A stretch of 58,610 nucleotides of DNA from the NCBI RefSeq assembly GCF_002101735.1, contig NZ_LQPE01000016.1, positions 1 to 58,610 of the forward strand, written 5' to 3'. Made by a program: the position numbers and the translations under genes. This stretch comes from Mycobacterium kyorinense (lineage in GTDB: Bacteria; Actinomycetota; Actinomycetes; Mycobacteriales; Mycobacteriaceae). This document shows positions 40,832 through 51,797 of the stretch, one piece after another. The notes under the pieces were generated by a model, which worked only from the letters and a program-made list of their open reading frames with translations, did not search any database and was not told where the DNA came from. Every line of letters starts with the position of its first letter. Position 1 is the first letter of the stretch.

Positions 40832-42373
40832 ATGGGTGATGGTCCGAATGAAGACGCAGGCCTGCAGAAGTTCTATGACTTATTAGGGGTGCCTGAAAAG
40901 TTCTCAGAACTGCTGGATGCAGGCGGCGGCGGCGCTTTTCGAAAAAGCGGCAAGGCCCTCAATAACCTTAACGACGGTTGGAAAGCACTGGATCATCTGT
41001 CGGGCGCGCTGGACGGTAATCCGAAGGACATCGTAGACCTCTTCGGCGACCTTGGAAGTGGCGTCGGTAAAGGTTTGAAACTAAAGAGTCTTCCGGACAC
41101 GCTAAAGACTACCGGCAGGATGATCGAGGCTGCTGGGAAGAAAGCAGGGATCGAGGGTCTGGAGCAGTTTGGGAAGCAGCTATTCTCTAAGGCGGGCTCA
41201 AAGTGGGTAAGCGGGCTAGCAGGCGCAGAGACCCCAATTATCGACGCCGCTTTGTTAGCCCTTACCTTGATGAGCTTACAGCTGGGCTTTGGAGATCCGG
41301 ATTCGGGTGACCGTTTTGGTAACGGTTCGACGCAATTCCAGCAGGTTTACGAATTGTTGGACTCTGCCTTCCCAAACGGCTGGGCAGGCGCGGGGTCGCA
41401 AGCCTATACCAAACAGAACACCAAACAACAAGGTCGCGCTGAAATCATGGCCCACGCCGATAACATGATGCACGGGATTGTGCAGGAAGAGGCGCGCCAA
41501 CTCACGGAGACCCAAACATACATAGACGTCGCATCGGACTTCCTAATGGCCTGCATTCCAGCAGCCATCGCGTTGTATGCCGTACCTGTGGTCGGCCCAG
41601 AGATGTCGTTGGCATTCCAGGCCGGAGCTGTCGCTGGCGCAATGCCACTGCCGACTGCGCGAATGGCCCAGATGGTCTTTCAAGCGATGCAGAACGCGGC
41701 GCAAGTCCAGCAAGCGATCGGCAAGTACAACGAAGTCGCCTCCACCGCGCACTCCACCGGCGCGCCGTCTGCTTTCTGCCCGTCGCCGGGAACTCCGGGC
41801 AGCCCGAGTGGGACTGGCACGTCCGGTACACCCGGCGGTCCCGGCAAATCGGGTTCGCCAACTGGGCCCGGCAGGTCGGGATCGCCAAGTGGTCCTACTA
41901 AGCCAAGTTCACCGAGCGGGCCTGGTCAGTCCGACGCGCCCAGCACACCGGGAACGCCCAGCGCTCCGACCGCGCCTGGCGCCCCCACAATGCCTCCTGC
42001 TCCGAGCGGACCCACCGCGCCCAGCATGCCGAGCCAGCCTCCCACGCCCACCGCACCCAGCACGCCCGCGTCGCCGGGGACGCCGTCCACGCGAAACGTC
42101 CCGTGGGTGACCACTACACCGAGCGGCGGCGCGACCCCGGTAGCGACGGCATTCAGCGCGCAGACAGGCGGAGGCGGGCTGGCAAGCACTACCCCGCCAG
42201 CGCAACCGGTTACGCCTGGGGCTGGGCCGGCACCCAGTGTCCCGAAACCCCCTGGGCCGCAGATGGTTCCGGGTGCAAGACCCGACCCGAGCAAGCTGCC
42301 GCCGATAGGGCGGGCGCCCGTTAGCCACGAGATCGAGACCGATACCGATCAGGTGAAGGAGCGGGCGACCTAA
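40832..42373 (+). CDS. espE: EspE-like ESX-1 secretion-associated protein
   Basis: 513 aa; AAGGGAG precedes the ATG. Residues 1-150 are an amphipathic N-terminal region without equivalent in the shorter M. tuberculosis EspE (402 aa). YELLD (173-177, a YxxxD-type signal), WAG (184-186) and GSQAYTKQN (188-196) form the EspA/EspE-type WXG hairpin, then a helix with TYIDVASDF, a hydrophobic part (235-275), and a Pro/Ser/Gly/Thr-rich tail (317-490) ending in a charged C-terminus. EspE is secreted by ESX-1 and forms a pair with EspF. AT-richer codon use in the first 300 codons. Annotation by position and motif layout. Confidence 0.75.
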   Translation: MGDGPNEDAGLQKFYDLLGVPEKFSELLDAGGGGAFRKSGKALNNLNDGWKALDHLSGALDGNPKDIVDLFGDLGSGVGKGLKLKSLPDTLKTTGRMIEAAGKKAGIEGLEQFGKQLFSKAGSKWVSGLAGAETPIIDAALLALTLMSLQLGFGDPDSGDRFGNGSTQFQQVYELLDSAFPNGWAGAGSQAYTKQNTKQQGRAEIMAHADNMMHGIVQEEARQLTETQTYIDVASDFLMACIPAAIALYAVPVVGPEMSLAFQAGAVAGAMPLPTARMAQMVFQAMQNAAQVQQAIGKYNEVASTAHSTGAPSAFCPSPGTPGSPSGTGTSGTPGGPGKSGSPTGPGRSGSPSGPTKPSSPSGPGQSDAPSTPGTPSAPTAPGAPTMPPAPSGPTAPSMPSQPPTPTAPSTPASPGTPSTRNVPWVTTTPSGGATPVATAFSAQTGGGGLASTTPPAQPVTPGAGPAPSVPKPPGPQMVPGARPDPSKLPPIGRAPVSHEIETDTDQVKERAT

Positions 42374-42471
42374 GGTTGGATCCGGTCAATCCATCGATAC
42401 CGCAGGCCACCGGGTCGGCGCAGTTGTAAATAAGGCAGTGCAAACAAAGAGTAGGAAGCCGGGGTCTATCC

Positions 42472-42789
42472 ATGACCGACCCATTACAAGTCACAACGGA
42501 AGAACTACACGAGCTGTCGAGCAAACAGCGACAAGCCGCGTCCCAAGTGGGAGCAGCATCCGCTGCCGCCCAAGGCGTCAGCAGCTCGATGGCGGTAAAC
42601 CACGGGGTCATCTGCGCGGGCACTACCGCAGCGGTAATGATGGCCGAACAGACGCGAAATGCCGCGAGCGCGGGCATGCAAGCGGTGTCGACCGACCTCG
42701 CGGAGAAGCTGAACATGGCGGCAACCAACTACCAGTGCACCGACCAACAAGAGGCCGGCAAGCTCGACGGACAGATGCACCCGAGGTAA
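42472..42789 (+). CDS. espF: EspF, small ESX-1 secretion-associated protein (DUF2580 family)
   Basis: 105 aa, helical, Ala/Gln/Ser rich. The C-terminal YQCTD (in AATNYQCTDQQEAGK) fits the YxxxD/E type VII export signal. In M. tuberculosis EspE and EspF are co-dependent substrates (Rv3864-Rv3865) and the EspF/EspC family has this size. It follows espE by 98 bp and precedes espG1 by 3 bp, so it likely belongs to the espG1 transcription unit. Confidence 0.82.
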   Translation: MTDPLQVTTEELHELSSKQRQAASQVGAASAAAQGVSSSMAVNHGVICAGTTAAVMMAEQTRNAASAGMQAVSTDLAEKLNMAATNYQCTDQQEAGKLDGQMHPR

Positions 42790-42792
42790 GCG

Positions 42793-43635
42793 ATGACGAG
42801 TCCCTATACAACCGACCACACGGCTGCCAACATCGACGACGTCGTCGGGGTGGAGGTGACCATCGACGGCATGCTGGTGATCGCCGACCGCCTGAACTTG
42901 GTGGATTTCCCCATCTCATTGGCCATCCGGCCCAACATCCCCCAATTGGAGCTGCGGGACCTGGTTTGGGACCAAGTGCGACGTGATCTCACCGATCAGG
43001 GAGTCCTTGACCTCTACGGCACGCCGCATCCGGCCGTGGCCGCCATGGTCGACACGCTCAGCCGGGCGGACCGGACGCTGGAGGCGCGGTGGTTCCGCCG
43101 TGATTTCGAGGGCGGCAAGATGATCCGCTTCGTCGTCTGCCGCAAAGGCGAGCGCCATGTTGTCGCTGCCCGCGACGGGGACATGCTGGTCCTCCAATGG
43201 GTGGCGCCGCAGGTTGGCCTGGCCGGCATGGTGAATACCGTGCTGGGACCCGCCGAGCCCGCCGACGTGGAGCCGCTCACCGGCGTCGCCAGCAAGCTTG
43301 CCGAGTGCACGACACCCACCCAGATCGCGCAGTACGGCGTCGCTCCCTCCTCGGCCCGCATTTACGCTGACATCATCGCCAACCCGACGAGTTGGGTCGA
43401 AATCACCGCAACTGAACGCCACCCAGGTGGCACGACCACAACAACCGACGTCGCAGCCGGTGTCGCGGACTCGCAGAAGGGCAGGTTGGTGTCGATTCCG
43501 CGCCGCGTCAACGGCGAGCTCTACGGCAGTTTTCTACCCGGGACAAATGAGAACCTCCAGCGCGCGCTGGAGGGGTTGGTGGGATTCTTGCCATCGGGTA
43601 GTTGGTTCGACCGCGCCGACGCGGAGTACTCATAG
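42793..43635 (+). CDS. espG1: EspG1, cytosolic ESX-1 chaperone for PE/PPE pairs
   Basis: 280 aa (about 283 in M. tuberculosis). Conserved features: VVGVEVTIDGMLVIADRLNL, LDLYGTPHPAVAAMVDTLSRADRTLEARWFR, VAARDGDMLVLQWV, APSSARIYADI, GRLVSIPRRVNGELYGSFLPGTNENLQRAL. EspG binds the hydrophobic tip of the PPE partner and keeps PE35/PPE68-type dimers soluble until delivery to the membrane complex. Cytoplasmic, no signal. Confidence 0.95.
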   Translation: MTSPYTTDHTAANIDDVVGVEVTIDGMLVIADRLNLVDFPISLAIRPNIPQLELRDLVWDQVRRDLTDQGVLDLYGTPHPAVAAMVDTLSRADRTLEARWFRRDFEGGKMIRFVVCRKGERHVVAARDGDMLVLQWVAPQVGLAGMVNTVLGPAEPADVEPLTGVASKLAECTTPTQIAQYGVAPSSARIYADIIANPTSWVEITATERHPGGTTTTTDVAAGVADSQKGRLVSIPRRVNGELYGSFLPGTNENLQRALEGLVGFLPSGSWFDRADAEYS

Positions 43636-43654
43636 CAACGGTTGGGAAGGAAGC

Positions 43655-44197
43655 ATGGTGGATGGCGTTCCGCCATACGATCTAGAGGGCGACGACGACG
43701 ATCACGATGATCTGTCCGCCCTGGATTTCTCCGTCGCCGATGACGACGCCGAGCAGTCCGTGCTAGATGTGTTCGACGAGTATGTCCCGAGCGGGGAGGC
43801 GGGGGATACTGACAGCGAATTGGACGCCTTCGGCACCCCCGAAGAGGAGGCCGAAGAGCTTCAATCGCCGCTGTTCACTGTGACCAACCCGCCCGGGACG
43901 GTGACAGTGACGGCGTACATGGATGGGCGCGTGCAGCGGATTGATCTGACGGCGAAAGTGACGACTATGACCGAATCGCATCTCGCTGAAGAGATACGCG
44001 TCATCGCGGACCTGGCCAGGCAAAAGGCGCGGTCCGCGCAGTACGCGTTCATCTCTGAAGCGATGCGTGATCTCGGGCAAGACAACGCGGCCACACGCGA
44101 CTTCCTGACCCGAGACCTGAACCTGCCGACGCCCGAGGAAGCAACGGCAGCGACGGCGCAGGTCTTTGCGACACGATATGCAGGTGACCATGACTGA
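43655..44197 (+). CDS. espH: EspH, ESX-1 secretion-associated cytosolic protein
   Basis: 180 aa; GAAGGAAG precedes the ATG. The first 70 residues are highly acidic (GDDDDHDDLSALDF, DTDSELDAFGTPEEEAEEL) and the C-terminal YbaB-like core is conserved (LFTVTNPPGTVTVTAYMDGRVQRIDLTAKV, LAEEIRVIADLARQKARSAQY, LNLPTPEEATAATAQVFATRYAGD). EspH supports export of some ESX-1 substrates (EspE and EspF in M. marinum). Overlaps eccA1 by 8 nt. Confidence 0.92.
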   Translation: MVDGVPPYDLEGDDDDHDDLSALDFSVADDDAEQSVLDVFDEYVPSGEAGDTDSELDAFGTPEEEAEELQSPLFTVTNPPGTVTVTAYMDGRVQRIDLTAKVTTMTESHLAEEIRVIADLARQKARSAQYAFISEAMRDLGQDNAATRDFLTRDLNLPTPEEATAATAQVFATRYAGDHD

Positions 44198-45911
44198 TCA
44201 TTTGGCCAATATGTTCGCCAGCGCCGTGAGCATGCTGCCCATGTCGCCAGCGCGATCCATGGAGCTGTTCACGGAGATCACGAACTACGACGAGTCCGCC
44301 TGCGATGCCTGGATCGGTCGGATCAAATGCGGCGACACCGACCGTGTGACGATGTTTCGGGCCTGGTACTCGCGGATGAATTTCGGGCGCCTTGCCGGGG
44401 CTGCAGAGATTTCCATGAACGCCCTCAACGCCAGAGTTCCGATCGGCGGGTTGTACGGCGATATCACCTACCCGATCACCTCTCCCCTGGCGATCACTCT
44501 GGGCTTTGCTGTCAGCGAAGCATCCGCCGGCAGCTATGCCGACGCGATGGACGCCTTGGAGAGCGCGCCGGCCGCGGGTGCAGAGTTCCTCGTTTCGTGG
44601 GTCAAAGCGGTGGTCTACGGCGCAGCGGAACGTTGGACCGATGTGATCGACGAGGTGAGAGGATCATCCACCTGGACGGACAGCTTCTTGGCTGCTGCTG
44701 CCAGCGTTGCTCACGGGGTTGCAGCAGCGAACCTGGGTCTGTTCAGCGAGGCTGAGCGTCGGCTCACGGAGACGCACGATTCGCCCGCAGGTCAAGCATG
44801 TGGACGCGCGATCGCCTGGTATCTGGCGATGGTTCGGCGCGGCCAAGGCAACGAAGAAGGCGCGGTACCGCTGCTGGAATGGCTGCAGGCCAACTACCCG
44901 GAGCCCAAAGTGGCTGCGGCACTGCGAGATCCGGGCTACCGGCTGGTGCCTACCAGCGCCGAAAAGATCGCGGCCCGCAAAGATCCGTGGGATCCGTCCA
45001 GTGTTGTCGCCGACACCTCGGGGCAGGAGAAGCTCCTCGCCGAGGCCCAGGCCGAATTGGACCGTCAGATCGGATTGGGCCGGGTCAAAGAGCAGATCGA
45101 AAGATACCGGGCAGCAACCCAAATGGCGAAGGTGCGCGCCGCCAAGGGCATGAAGGTCGCCCAGGCGAGCAAGCACATGATCTTCGCCGGACCACCCGGC
45201 ACGGGCAAGACGACGATAGCCCGGGTGGTGGCCAATATCTTGGCCGGACTCGGGGTCATCGCGGAACCCAAACTCGTCGAGACGTCGCGCAAGGACTTCG
45301 TGGCCGAATACGAAGGCCAGTCGGCAGTCAAGACCGCCAAGACGATCGATCGCGCGGTCGGCGGTGTGCTGTTCATCGACGAGGCCTACACACTGGTCCA
45401 GGAACGAGACGGCCGCGCCGACCCGTTCGGCACAGAGGCCCTTGACACTCTGCTGGCCCGCATGGAAAACGACCGGGACCGCCTCGTGGTGATCATCGCG
45501 GGCTACAGTTCCGACATCGACCGGCTGTTGGAAGCCAACGACGGGCTGCGGTCACGCTTCGCAACCCGGATCGAATTCGACTCCTACTCACCAGAGGAGA
45601 TCCTCGAGATTGCGAAAGTGATTGCGACAGCCAACGACTCGACGCTGAGCATCGATGCTGCCGAAAAGCTTCTGGAGGCGGCGAAAGTGCTGAGTCAGCG
45701 TTCGCTCGGTGATAAGCCGGCGCTCGACGTGGCGGGTAACGGCCGCTACGCCCGGCAACTGGTGGAGTCAGCCGAGCAGTTCCGCGATATGCGACTGGCG
45801 CAGGCCATCAACATCGACGACCTGGACGTCGACCGCCTGCGTGAGATCAACGGGCAAGACATGGCGGAGGCCATCGCCGCCGTGCATCGACGGCTCAATA
45901 TCGGCGAGTGA
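44190..45911 (+). CDS. eccA1: EccA1, ESX-1 cytosolic AAA+ ATPase
   Basis: 573 aa from the ATG giving MTDHLANMFASAVSMLPM, the same length as the M. tuberculosis protein. A TPR-like N-terminal half is followed by the AAA+ domain: Walker A GPPGTGKT (334-341), Walker B GGVLFIDEAYTL, sensor region VVIIAGYSSDIDRLL and Arg finger region GLRSRFATRIEF. EccA1 acts on substrates or chaperones (EspG, EspC) and may recycle them. An in-frame earlier codon at 44166 is not supported. Confidence 0.97.
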   Translation: MTDHLANMFASAVSMLPMSPARSMELFTEITNYDESACDAWIGRIKCGDTDRVTMFRAWYSRMNFGRLAGAAEISMNALNARVPIGGLYGDITYPITSPLAITLGFAVSEASAGSYADAMDALESAPAAGAEFLVSWVKAVVYGAAERWTDVIDEVRGSSTWTDSFLAAAASVAHGVAAANLGLFSEAERRLTETHDSPAGQACGRAIAWYLAMVRRGQGNEEGAVPLLEWLQANYPEPKVAAALRDPGYRLVPTSAEKIAARKDPWDPSSVVADTSGQEKLLAEAQAELDRQIGLGRVKEQIERYRAATQMAKVRAAKGMKVAQASKHMIFAGPPGTGKTTIARVVANILAGLGVIAEPKLVETSRKDFVAEYEGQSAVKTAKTIDRAVGGVLFIDEAYTLVQERDGRADPFGTEALDTLLARMENDRDRLVVIIAGYSSDIDRLLEANDGLRSRFATRIEFDSYSPEEILEIAKVIATANDSTLSIDAAEKLLEAAKVLSQRSLGDKPALDVAGNGRYARQLVESAEQFRDMRLAQAINIDDLDVDRLREINGQDMAEAIAAVHRRLNIGE

Positions 45912-45914
45912 GAT

Positions 45915-47354
45915 ATGGCGGGTTTTCGGCTTACCACCAAGGTTCAGGTCAGCGGTTGGAGATTTCTGCTGCGCCGTGTCGAGCATGCCATCGTGCGGCG
46001 GGACACCCGCATGTTCGACGACCCATTGGCCTTCTACAGCCGGGCCGTGGGGTTGGGCATCGTCATCGCGGTGTTGGTCGGGCTCGGTGCCGGCATGCTG
46101 GCGTATTTCAAACCACTGGGCCGGCGAAGCGGCGACACGTTGCTCGTCGACCGCACCACCAACCAGCTCTACGTGGTCTTACCGGGAACCGGTCAATTGC
46201 ATCCCGTCTACAATCTCACCTCTGCGCGACTGATGTTGGGGAGCGCCAGTAATCCGTCGGCGGTGAAATCCGCCGAATTGGACAAGATGCCGAAGGGACA
46301 ACGCATCGGGATCCCCGGCGCTCCGTACGCCACCCCGGTCTCATCCGATACGTCGTCCGACTGGGCGCTGTGTGACACCGTCGCCAACCCGGAGAGCGTT
46401 GCTCCCGCGGTCGACACATCGGTGATCGCAATGCCGTTGACCACCGATCGGTCGGTCGGTCCGATGCAACCGAATCAGGCCTTGCTGGCCTCTTATCACG
46501 GCAAGGAATGGGTGGTGACCAAGACCGGCCGCCACGTCATCGACTTGACCGATCGGGCCGTCGCGTCGGCCGTCGGGATACCGGTGACCGCCAAGGCGAC
46601 TCCCATGTCTGAAGGGATGTACAACGCCATTCCCGATGTCGGGCCGTGGCAGTTGCCGCCGGTGCCGGGAGCAGGCGCACCCAATACCGTTGGGCTGCCG
46701 GAGAATTTACTGATCGGTTCGGTCTTCCAAACGCAAAGCGAGTCGGGCCCGCAGAAGTTCGTGGTGCTGCCGGACGGTGTCGCTCGAGTGAATGCGACGA
46801 CGTCGGCAGCGCTGCGCGCAACCAATTCGTTCGGATTGATCACGCCTCCGACGATCGAGTCGAGCCTGGTCGCCAAGATTCCCGAACGGGTCTACGCATC
46901 GCCGCTGCCGGACGAACCGTTGACGATCCTCGCCCGCCAGGATGCGCCCACCTTGTGCTGGTCATGGGAACGTGAAGCCGGCGACCAGTCACCGAAGACC
47001 GCGGTTCTGAGCGGACGGCACCTGCCGATTCCGCCGTCGGCGATGAACACCGGCATCAAGCAGATAGACGGAGCCGCAACGGTTTTCACCGATGGCGGGA
47101 AGTTCGTACAACTGCAATCTCCGGATCCCAAACACGGGGAGGCGTTGTACTACATCGATCCGCAGGGTGTGCGCTACGGGCTGCCGGACCAGGAGACGGC
47201 CAAGACGCTGGGCCTGACGTCGCCGAAGAAGGCGCCATGGGAGATCGTGCGGCTGCTGGTGGACGGTCCGGTGCTGTCGAAGCAGGCAGCATTGCTGGAG
47301 CACGACACCTTGCCTCCTGACCCGAAGCCGCGAAAAGTCCCGGGAGAGAGCTGA
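45915..47354 (+). CDS. eccB1: EccB1, ESX-1 core membrane component
   Basis: 479 aa. One N-terminal membrane helix ([22 protein letters not shown]) anchors a large periplasmic domain made of repeats arranged around a central core, beginning [19 protein letters not shown]. Several Cys are present (WALCDTV, PTLCWSW), consistent with the disulfide known in EccB1. EccB links the inner-membrane EccC/EccD/EccE complex to the periplasm. It overlaps eccCa1 by one base (TGATG). Confidence 0.97.
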   Translation: MAGFRLTTKVQVSGWRFLLRRVEHAIVRRDTRMFDDPLAFYSRAVGLGIVIAVLVGLGAGMLAYFKPLGRRSGDTLLVDRTTNQLYVVLPGTGQLHPVYNLTSARLMLGSASNPSAVKSAELDKMPKGQRIGIPGAPYATPVSSDTSSDWALCDTVANPESVAPAVDTSVIAMPLTTDRSVGPMQPNQALLASYHGKEWVVTKTGRHVIDLTDRAVASAVGIPVTAKATPMSEGMYNAIPDVGPWQLPPVPGAGAPNTVGLPENLLIGSVFQTQSESGPQKFVVLPDGVARVNATTSAALRATNSFGLITPPTIESSLVAKIPERVYASPLPDEPLTILARQDAPTLCWSWEREAGDQSPKTAVLSGRHLPIPPSAMNTGIKQIDGAATVFTDGGKFVQLQSPDPKHGEALYYIDPQGVRYGLPDQETAKTLGLTSPKKAPWEIVRLLVDGPVLSKQAALLEHDTLPPDPKPRKVPGES

Positions 47355-49585
47355 TGACGACTAAGAAGTTCACTCCGACCGTCAAGCGCGGGCCACGGCT
47401 GACGCCGGGCGAGATCAGTGTCACCCCGCCGGAGGATCTCGGCGTCGAGATTCCTCCATCAGGCGTCCAGAAGGTGCTGCCCTACGTCATGGCCGGCGGC
47501 ATGCTCGGGATGATCGCGATCATGGTGTTCACCGGCGTCCGGCAGTTGTCGCCGTACATGTTGATGATGCCGCTGATGATGATCATGGCGACGGTGGGCT
47601 TCATGGCTGGGGGCGGACCGGGCGGCAAGAAAGTCCCCGAAATCAACGCTGACCGTAGGGAATATCTGCGCTACCTGGCGGGCTTGCGCACCCGCGTGAC
47701 GTCATCGGCCAGTGCGCAGGTGACCTTCTTCGGCTATCACGCACCGCATCCGGACGACCTGCTTTCACTGATCGGCACTCATCGCCAGTGGTCCCGTCCT
47801 GCCAACGCCGACTTTTTCGCGGCCGCCCGCATCGGGATAGGTTCCGAGCCCGCAGTGGACCGCCTGTTGAAGCCGGCCTTGGGCGGCGAGCTGGCCGGAC
47901 CTGATGCCGCGCCGCAACCGCACCTGGAACCGGTGAGCCACATGTGGGTGCTGAAGTTCCTGCGCACCCACGGGCTTATCCATGACTGCCCGAAACTGGT
48001 TCAGCTGCGGACATTTCCGACCATTGCCGTCGGAGGCGACCCGCAGGGCGCGGCCGGATTGCTGCGCGCGATGATCTGCCATCTGGCCGTGTTCCATCCG
48101 CCGGACCTCATGCAAATCCGGGTGCTCACCGAAAACCCCGAGGACCCGGACTGGTCGTGGCTGAAATGGCTTCCGCACGTTCAGCATCAGACCGATACCG
48201 ATGCCGCCGGGTCGACCCGGATGATTTTCACCCGTCCCGACGGGCTGAGCGATCTGACCGCGCGTGGTCCACACACGCCGGACGCGGGCCCCGGCGGACC
48301 GCACATCGTGGTGATCGACTTGACCGGTGGATCCGCCGGGTTCCCGGTCGACGGCCGGGCGGGAGTAACCGTCATCACGTTGGGCAACCACCGCGGCTCG
48401 GCTTACCGCATCAGGGTCGACAAGGACGGCACCGCCGACGACCGGCTGCCCAACCAATCATTCCGTCAGGTGACATCAGTAACCGACTCGGTTTCGCCTG
48501 AGCTAGCCACCCGCATCGCGCGCAAGCTTGCGGGCTGGTCGATCACCGGGACCATCATCGACAAGACCACGCGCGTCCAAAAGAAGGTGTCCACCGAATG
48601 GCATCAGCTGGTCGGGGCGCAGACGATCGAGGAAGTGACGCCGGCGCGCTGGCGGATGTTCGCCGACACCGACCGGGACCGGCTGCGGATCCCGTTCGGG
48701 CACGAGCTCAAGACCGGCGAGGTCATGTATCTGGACATCAAGGAAGGTGCGGAATTCGGGGCTGGCCCGCACGGCATGCTCATCGGCACGACGGGTTCGG
48801 GTAAGTCGGAATTCCTTCGAACGCTCATCCTGTCGCTCGCCGCCACGCATCATCCCAACCAAATCAATCTGCTACTCACCGACTTCAAGGGCGGCTCGAC
48901 ATTCCTGGGCATGGAACGATTGCCGCACACTGCGGCGGTCGTCACCAACATGGAAGAAGAGGCCGAGCTGGTCAGCCGGATGGGTGAGGTGCTCACCGGC
49001 GAACTCGACCGTCGGCAAACGATTTTGCGTCAGGCCGGCATGCAGGTCGGTGCCGCCGGTGCGCTCTCCGGCGTGGCCGAATACGAGAAGCACCGCGAGC
49101 GCGGCGCCGACCTTCCGCCGCTGCCAACGCTTTTCGTGGTTGTCGACGAGTTCGCGGAGCTACTGCAGAACCACCCGGACTTCATCGCGTTGTTCGACCG
49201 GATCTGCCGCGTCGGCCGGTCGTTGCGGGTCCACCTGCTGCTGGCCACCCAGTCGCTCAACACCGGCGGTGTGCGCATCGACAAGCTCGAACCGAACCTG
49301 ACGTACCGAATCGCCTTGCGCACCACAAGTTCTGCGGAATCCAAGGCGGTGATCGGTACCCCCGAAGCGCAGTACATCACCAACAAGGAAAGTGGTGTCG
49401 GATTCCTGCGCGTGGGTATGGAAGACCCGGTGAAGTTCAAGAGCGTCTACACCGGTACGCCGTACGTCCCCACCGTCCACAAGGACGGCGAAACCAACGG
49501 TGAAGCGCCCGTGCAGCAACGGAGACGCGACATCCAGATCCATCGGTTCACAGCGGCGCCGATCTTCGACAGGGCGGTGAGGTGA
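47354..49585 (+). CDS. eccCa1: EccCa1, membrane-bound FtsK/SpoIIIE ATPase of ESX-1
   Basis: 743 aa. Two N-terminal membrane helices ([22 protein letters not shown] and [23 protein letters not shown]), a DUF domain, then the first FtsK-type ATPase domain with Walker A GTTGSGKS (478-485), Walker [15 protein letters not shown] and the sensor/Arg region. ESX-1 is one of the systems in which EccC is split into Ca and Cb. It couples to eccCb1 by the same one-base overlap (TGATG). Confidence 0.98.
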   Translation: MTTKKFTPTVKRGPRLTPGEISVTPPEDLGVEIPPSGVQKVLPYVMAGGMLGMIAIMVFTGVRQLSPYMLMMPLMMIMATVGFMAGGGPGGKKVPEINADRREYLRYLAGLRTRVTSSASAQVTFFGYHAPHPDDLLSLIGTHRQWSRPANADFFAAARIGIGSEPAVDRLLKPALGGELAGPDAAPQPHLEPVSHMWVLKFLRTHGLIHDCPKLVQLRTFPTIAVGGDPQGAAGLLRAMICHLAVFHPPDLMQIRVLTENPEDPDWSWLKWLPHVQHQTDTDAAGSTRMIFTRPDGLSDLTARGPHTPDAGPGGPHIVVIDLTGGSAGFPVDGRAGVTVITLGNHRGSAYRIRVDKDGTADDRLPNQSFRQVTSVTDSVSPELATRIARKLAGWSITGTIIDKTTRVQKKVSTEWHQLVGAQTIEEVTPARWRMFADTDRDRLRIPFGHELKTGEVMYLDIKEGAEFGAGPHGMLIGTTGSGKSEFLRTLILSLAATHHPNQINLLLTDFKGGSTFLGMERLPHTAAVVTNMEEEAELVSRMGEVLTGELDRRQTILRQAGMQVGAAGALSGVAEYEKHRERGADLPPLPTLFVVVDEFAELLQNHPDFIALFDRICRVGRSLRVHLLLATQSLNTGGVRIDKLEPNLTYRIALRTTSSAESKAVIGTPEAQYITNKESGVGFLRVGMEDPVKFKSVYTGTPYVPTVHKDGETNGEAPVQQRRRDIQIHRFTAAPIFDRAVR

Positions 49586-51360
49586 TGACCGTCGAACCGG
49601 AACAGCGGGTACTGCGTGAGGTCGTCCTCGACCAGTTAGGCACTGGCGAAGCGATCGCTTACCGAATGTGGTTGCCGCCGTTGAAGGATCCGGTGCCGGT
49701 CAACGAACTCGTCGAGCGCGACGTCGGACAGCCGCTGCGCTTCCCGCTCGGAATCATGGATGAGCCGCGCCGGCATCGCCAAGACGTCTGGGGCGTCGAC
49801 GTATCCGCGGCGGGCGGCAACATCGCCGTGGGAGGCGCACCGCAAACCGGCAAGTCCACCTTCCTGCAGACCCTGGTGTTATCAGCCGCGGCCACCCATT
49901 CGCCGCGAGATGTCCAGTTCTATTGCATCGACCTTGGTGGTGGTGGGCTGATCTATCTCGAGGACCTGCCGCACGTCGGTGGGGTGGCGACTCGATCGGA
50001 ACCGGACAAGGTCAATCGCATGGTTGCCGAAATGAAAGCCGTATTGCGTTCGCGGGAGGCCATCTTCAAGCAGTATCGGGTGGGTTCCATTGCCGCGTAT
50101 CGGCAGATGCGCAACGACCCCAACCATCCGGCTGCGGCCGACCCCTTCGGCGACGTCTTTCTGGTCATCGACGGCTGGCCGGCGTTCATCTCGGAGTTCC
50201 CTGACCTCGAACCGATGGTGCAGGACCTCGCCGGACAGGGTCTGGCTTTCGGTGTGCACACTGTCATCTCCACGCCTCGCTGGACGGAGCTGAAGGCACG
50301 GGTCCGGGACTACTTGGGTACCAAGGTGGAGTTCCGGCTCGGTGATATCAACGAAACCCAGATTGACCGGATGACCCGGGAGATTCCGGCGAACCGGCCT
50401 GGCCGCGCGATCTCGATGGAGAAACACCACCTGATGATGGGGGTCCCCCGGCTGGACGGCGTGCACAACGCTCAAAATCTGGTCGAGGCGATCACGGCAG
50501 CGGTGCAGCAGATCGCGGCCGCTCACACCGAACAGGCGCCGCAGGTCAGGGTGCTCCCGGAGCGCATCTACCTGCACGAGCTGGATCCGAACCCACCCGG
50601 GCCCGACGCCGATTACCGCACCCGGTGGATGATCCCCATCGGGGTGCGCGAAGCCGACCTGTCGGTGGCATACGCCAACATGCAGATGACCCCGCACCTG
50701 CTGATTTTCGGTGCGGCCAAGTCGGGCAAGACCCGCATCGCGCATGCGGTCGCGCAGGCCATCTGCTCCCGCAACAGCCCCAAACAGGTGCGCTTCATGC
50801 TGGCGGACTACCGGTCCGGCCTGCTTGATGCCGTGCCGGAGTCGCATCTGCTTCCGGCAGGTGCGATCAACCGGAACAGCTCGTCGCTGGACGAGTCCGT
50901 CAAAGCGCTGGCCGAGATCCTGCGGAAACGGCTCCCGCCGCCCGATCTGACGACGGCGCAGCTGCGGTCACGGTCCTGGTGGAGCGGGCCCGACATCGTT
51001 CTGCTGGTCGACGACTGGCACATGATCGTCGCCGCCGGCGGTGCGATCCCGCCAATGGCGCCGCTGGGGCCGCTTTTGCCGGCGTCGGCCGATATTGGTT
51101 TGCATATCGTCGTTACCTGTCAAATGAGCCACGCGCATCGCGCCACGATGGACAAGTTCGTCGGGGCTGCATTTGGCGCCGGCTCGCCGACTCTGTTCCT
51201 GTCCGGCGATAAGCAGGAGTACCCGTCGCAGGAGATCAAGGTCAAGAGAAGGCCGCCTGGCCAGGCCTTTTTGGTATCACCGGATGGCAAAGAGGTCATC
51301 CAGGCGGCGTATGTCGATCCTCCAGAAGAAGTGTCGGCACCACCCTCCATGGGCGGTTAG
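49585..51360 (+). CDS. eccCb1: EccCb1, cytosolic second half of the ESX-1 ATPase
   Basis: 591 aa from ATG at 49585 (a GTG directly before it is in frame but the ATG gives the one-base overlap). Two further FtsK/SpoIIIE domains: Walker [10 protein letters not shown] (83-91) and GAAKSGKT (376-383), with Walker [10 protein letters not shown] and IVLLVDDWH. The last domain ([23 protein letters not shown]) recognises the C-terminal signal of EsxB in M. tuberculosis; the conserved pocket region is intact. It completes the three-ATPase EccC chain with EccCa1. Confidence 0.98.
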   Translation: MTVEPEQRVLREVVLDQLGTGEAIAYRMWLPPLKDPVPVNELVERDVGQPLRFPLGIMDEPRRHRQDVWGVDVSAAGGNIAVGGAPQTGKSTFLQTLVLSAAATHSPRDVQFYCIDLGGGGLIYLEDLPHVGGVATRSEPDKVNRMVAEMKAVLRSREAIFKQYRVGSIAAYRQMRNDPNHPAAADPFGDVFLVIDGWPAFISEFPDLEPMVQDLAGQGLAFGVHTVISTPRWTELKARVRDYLGTKVEFRLGDINETQIDRMTREIPANRPGRAISMEKHHLMMGVPRLDGVHNAQNLVEAITAAVQQIAAAHTEQAPQVRVLPERIYLHELDPNPPGPDADYRTRWMIPIGVREADLSVAYANMQMTPHLLIFGAAKSGKTRIAHAVAQAICSRNSPKQVRFMLADYRSGLLDAVPESHLLPAGAINRNSSSLDESVKALAEILRKRLPPPDLTTAQLRSRSWWSGPDIVLLVDDWHMIVAAGGAIPPMAPLGPLLPASADIGLHIVVTCQMSHAHRATMDKFVGAAFGAGSPTLFLSGDKQEYPSQEIKVKRRPPGQAFLVSPDGKEVIQAAYVDPPEEVSAPPSMGG

Positions 51361-51456
51361 GATCATTCCGACAGCTTTCAAAACCGAAGACATTGGCAAT
51401 GGCGCCAGACCACCGCAGGTCACCGTCTTCGACAGAAGTAAGGGGAGGTTAGCTAA

Positions 51457-51753
51457 ATGCAACCGATGACATTCGACCCGTCAGCCGCTGGAATCGGCGC
51501 GGCAATCATCGCCCACGGCACCCAGGGCCTGGCGGCGGGTACAACGGCGTCTGCAGCAGTGACGGGCATGCTGCCGGCCGGAGCCGACGAGGTCTCGGCA
51601 CAGGCCGCGCTGGCCTTCGCGTCGGAGGGCGTCGAGACACTGGCGCAGAACGCCTTCGCGCACGAGGAGCTCACCCGTGCCGGCGCAGCGGTGGTGGAGA
51701 TTGCCGGTATCTACACCGCGGTCGACGCAGCCAGCGCCGCCACTCTGCTGTAA
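51457..51753 (+). CDS. PE35: PE35, PE-family ESX-1 substrate
   Basis: 98 aa. FDPSAAGIG replaces the PE signature at the N-terminus, as in M. tuberculosis PE35, which also lacks a strict PE. LPAGADEVSAQAALAFASEGVETLAQNAFAHEELTRAGAAVVEIAGIYTAVD includes the helical hairpin and YTAVD as the YxxxD export signal. AAGGGGAGG precedes the start and 96 bp separate it from eccCb1, so it may have its own promoter. PE35 pairs with PPE68. Confidence 0.93.
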   Translation: MQPMTFDPSAAGIGAAIIAHGTQGLAAGTTASAAVTGMLPAGADEVSAQAALAFASEGVETLAQNAFAHEELTRAGAAVVEIAGIYTAVDAASAATLL

Positions 51754-51797
51754 CCGGCCCGACCGAACAGCTACGCACAGAGCAGGTCGATGCACCG

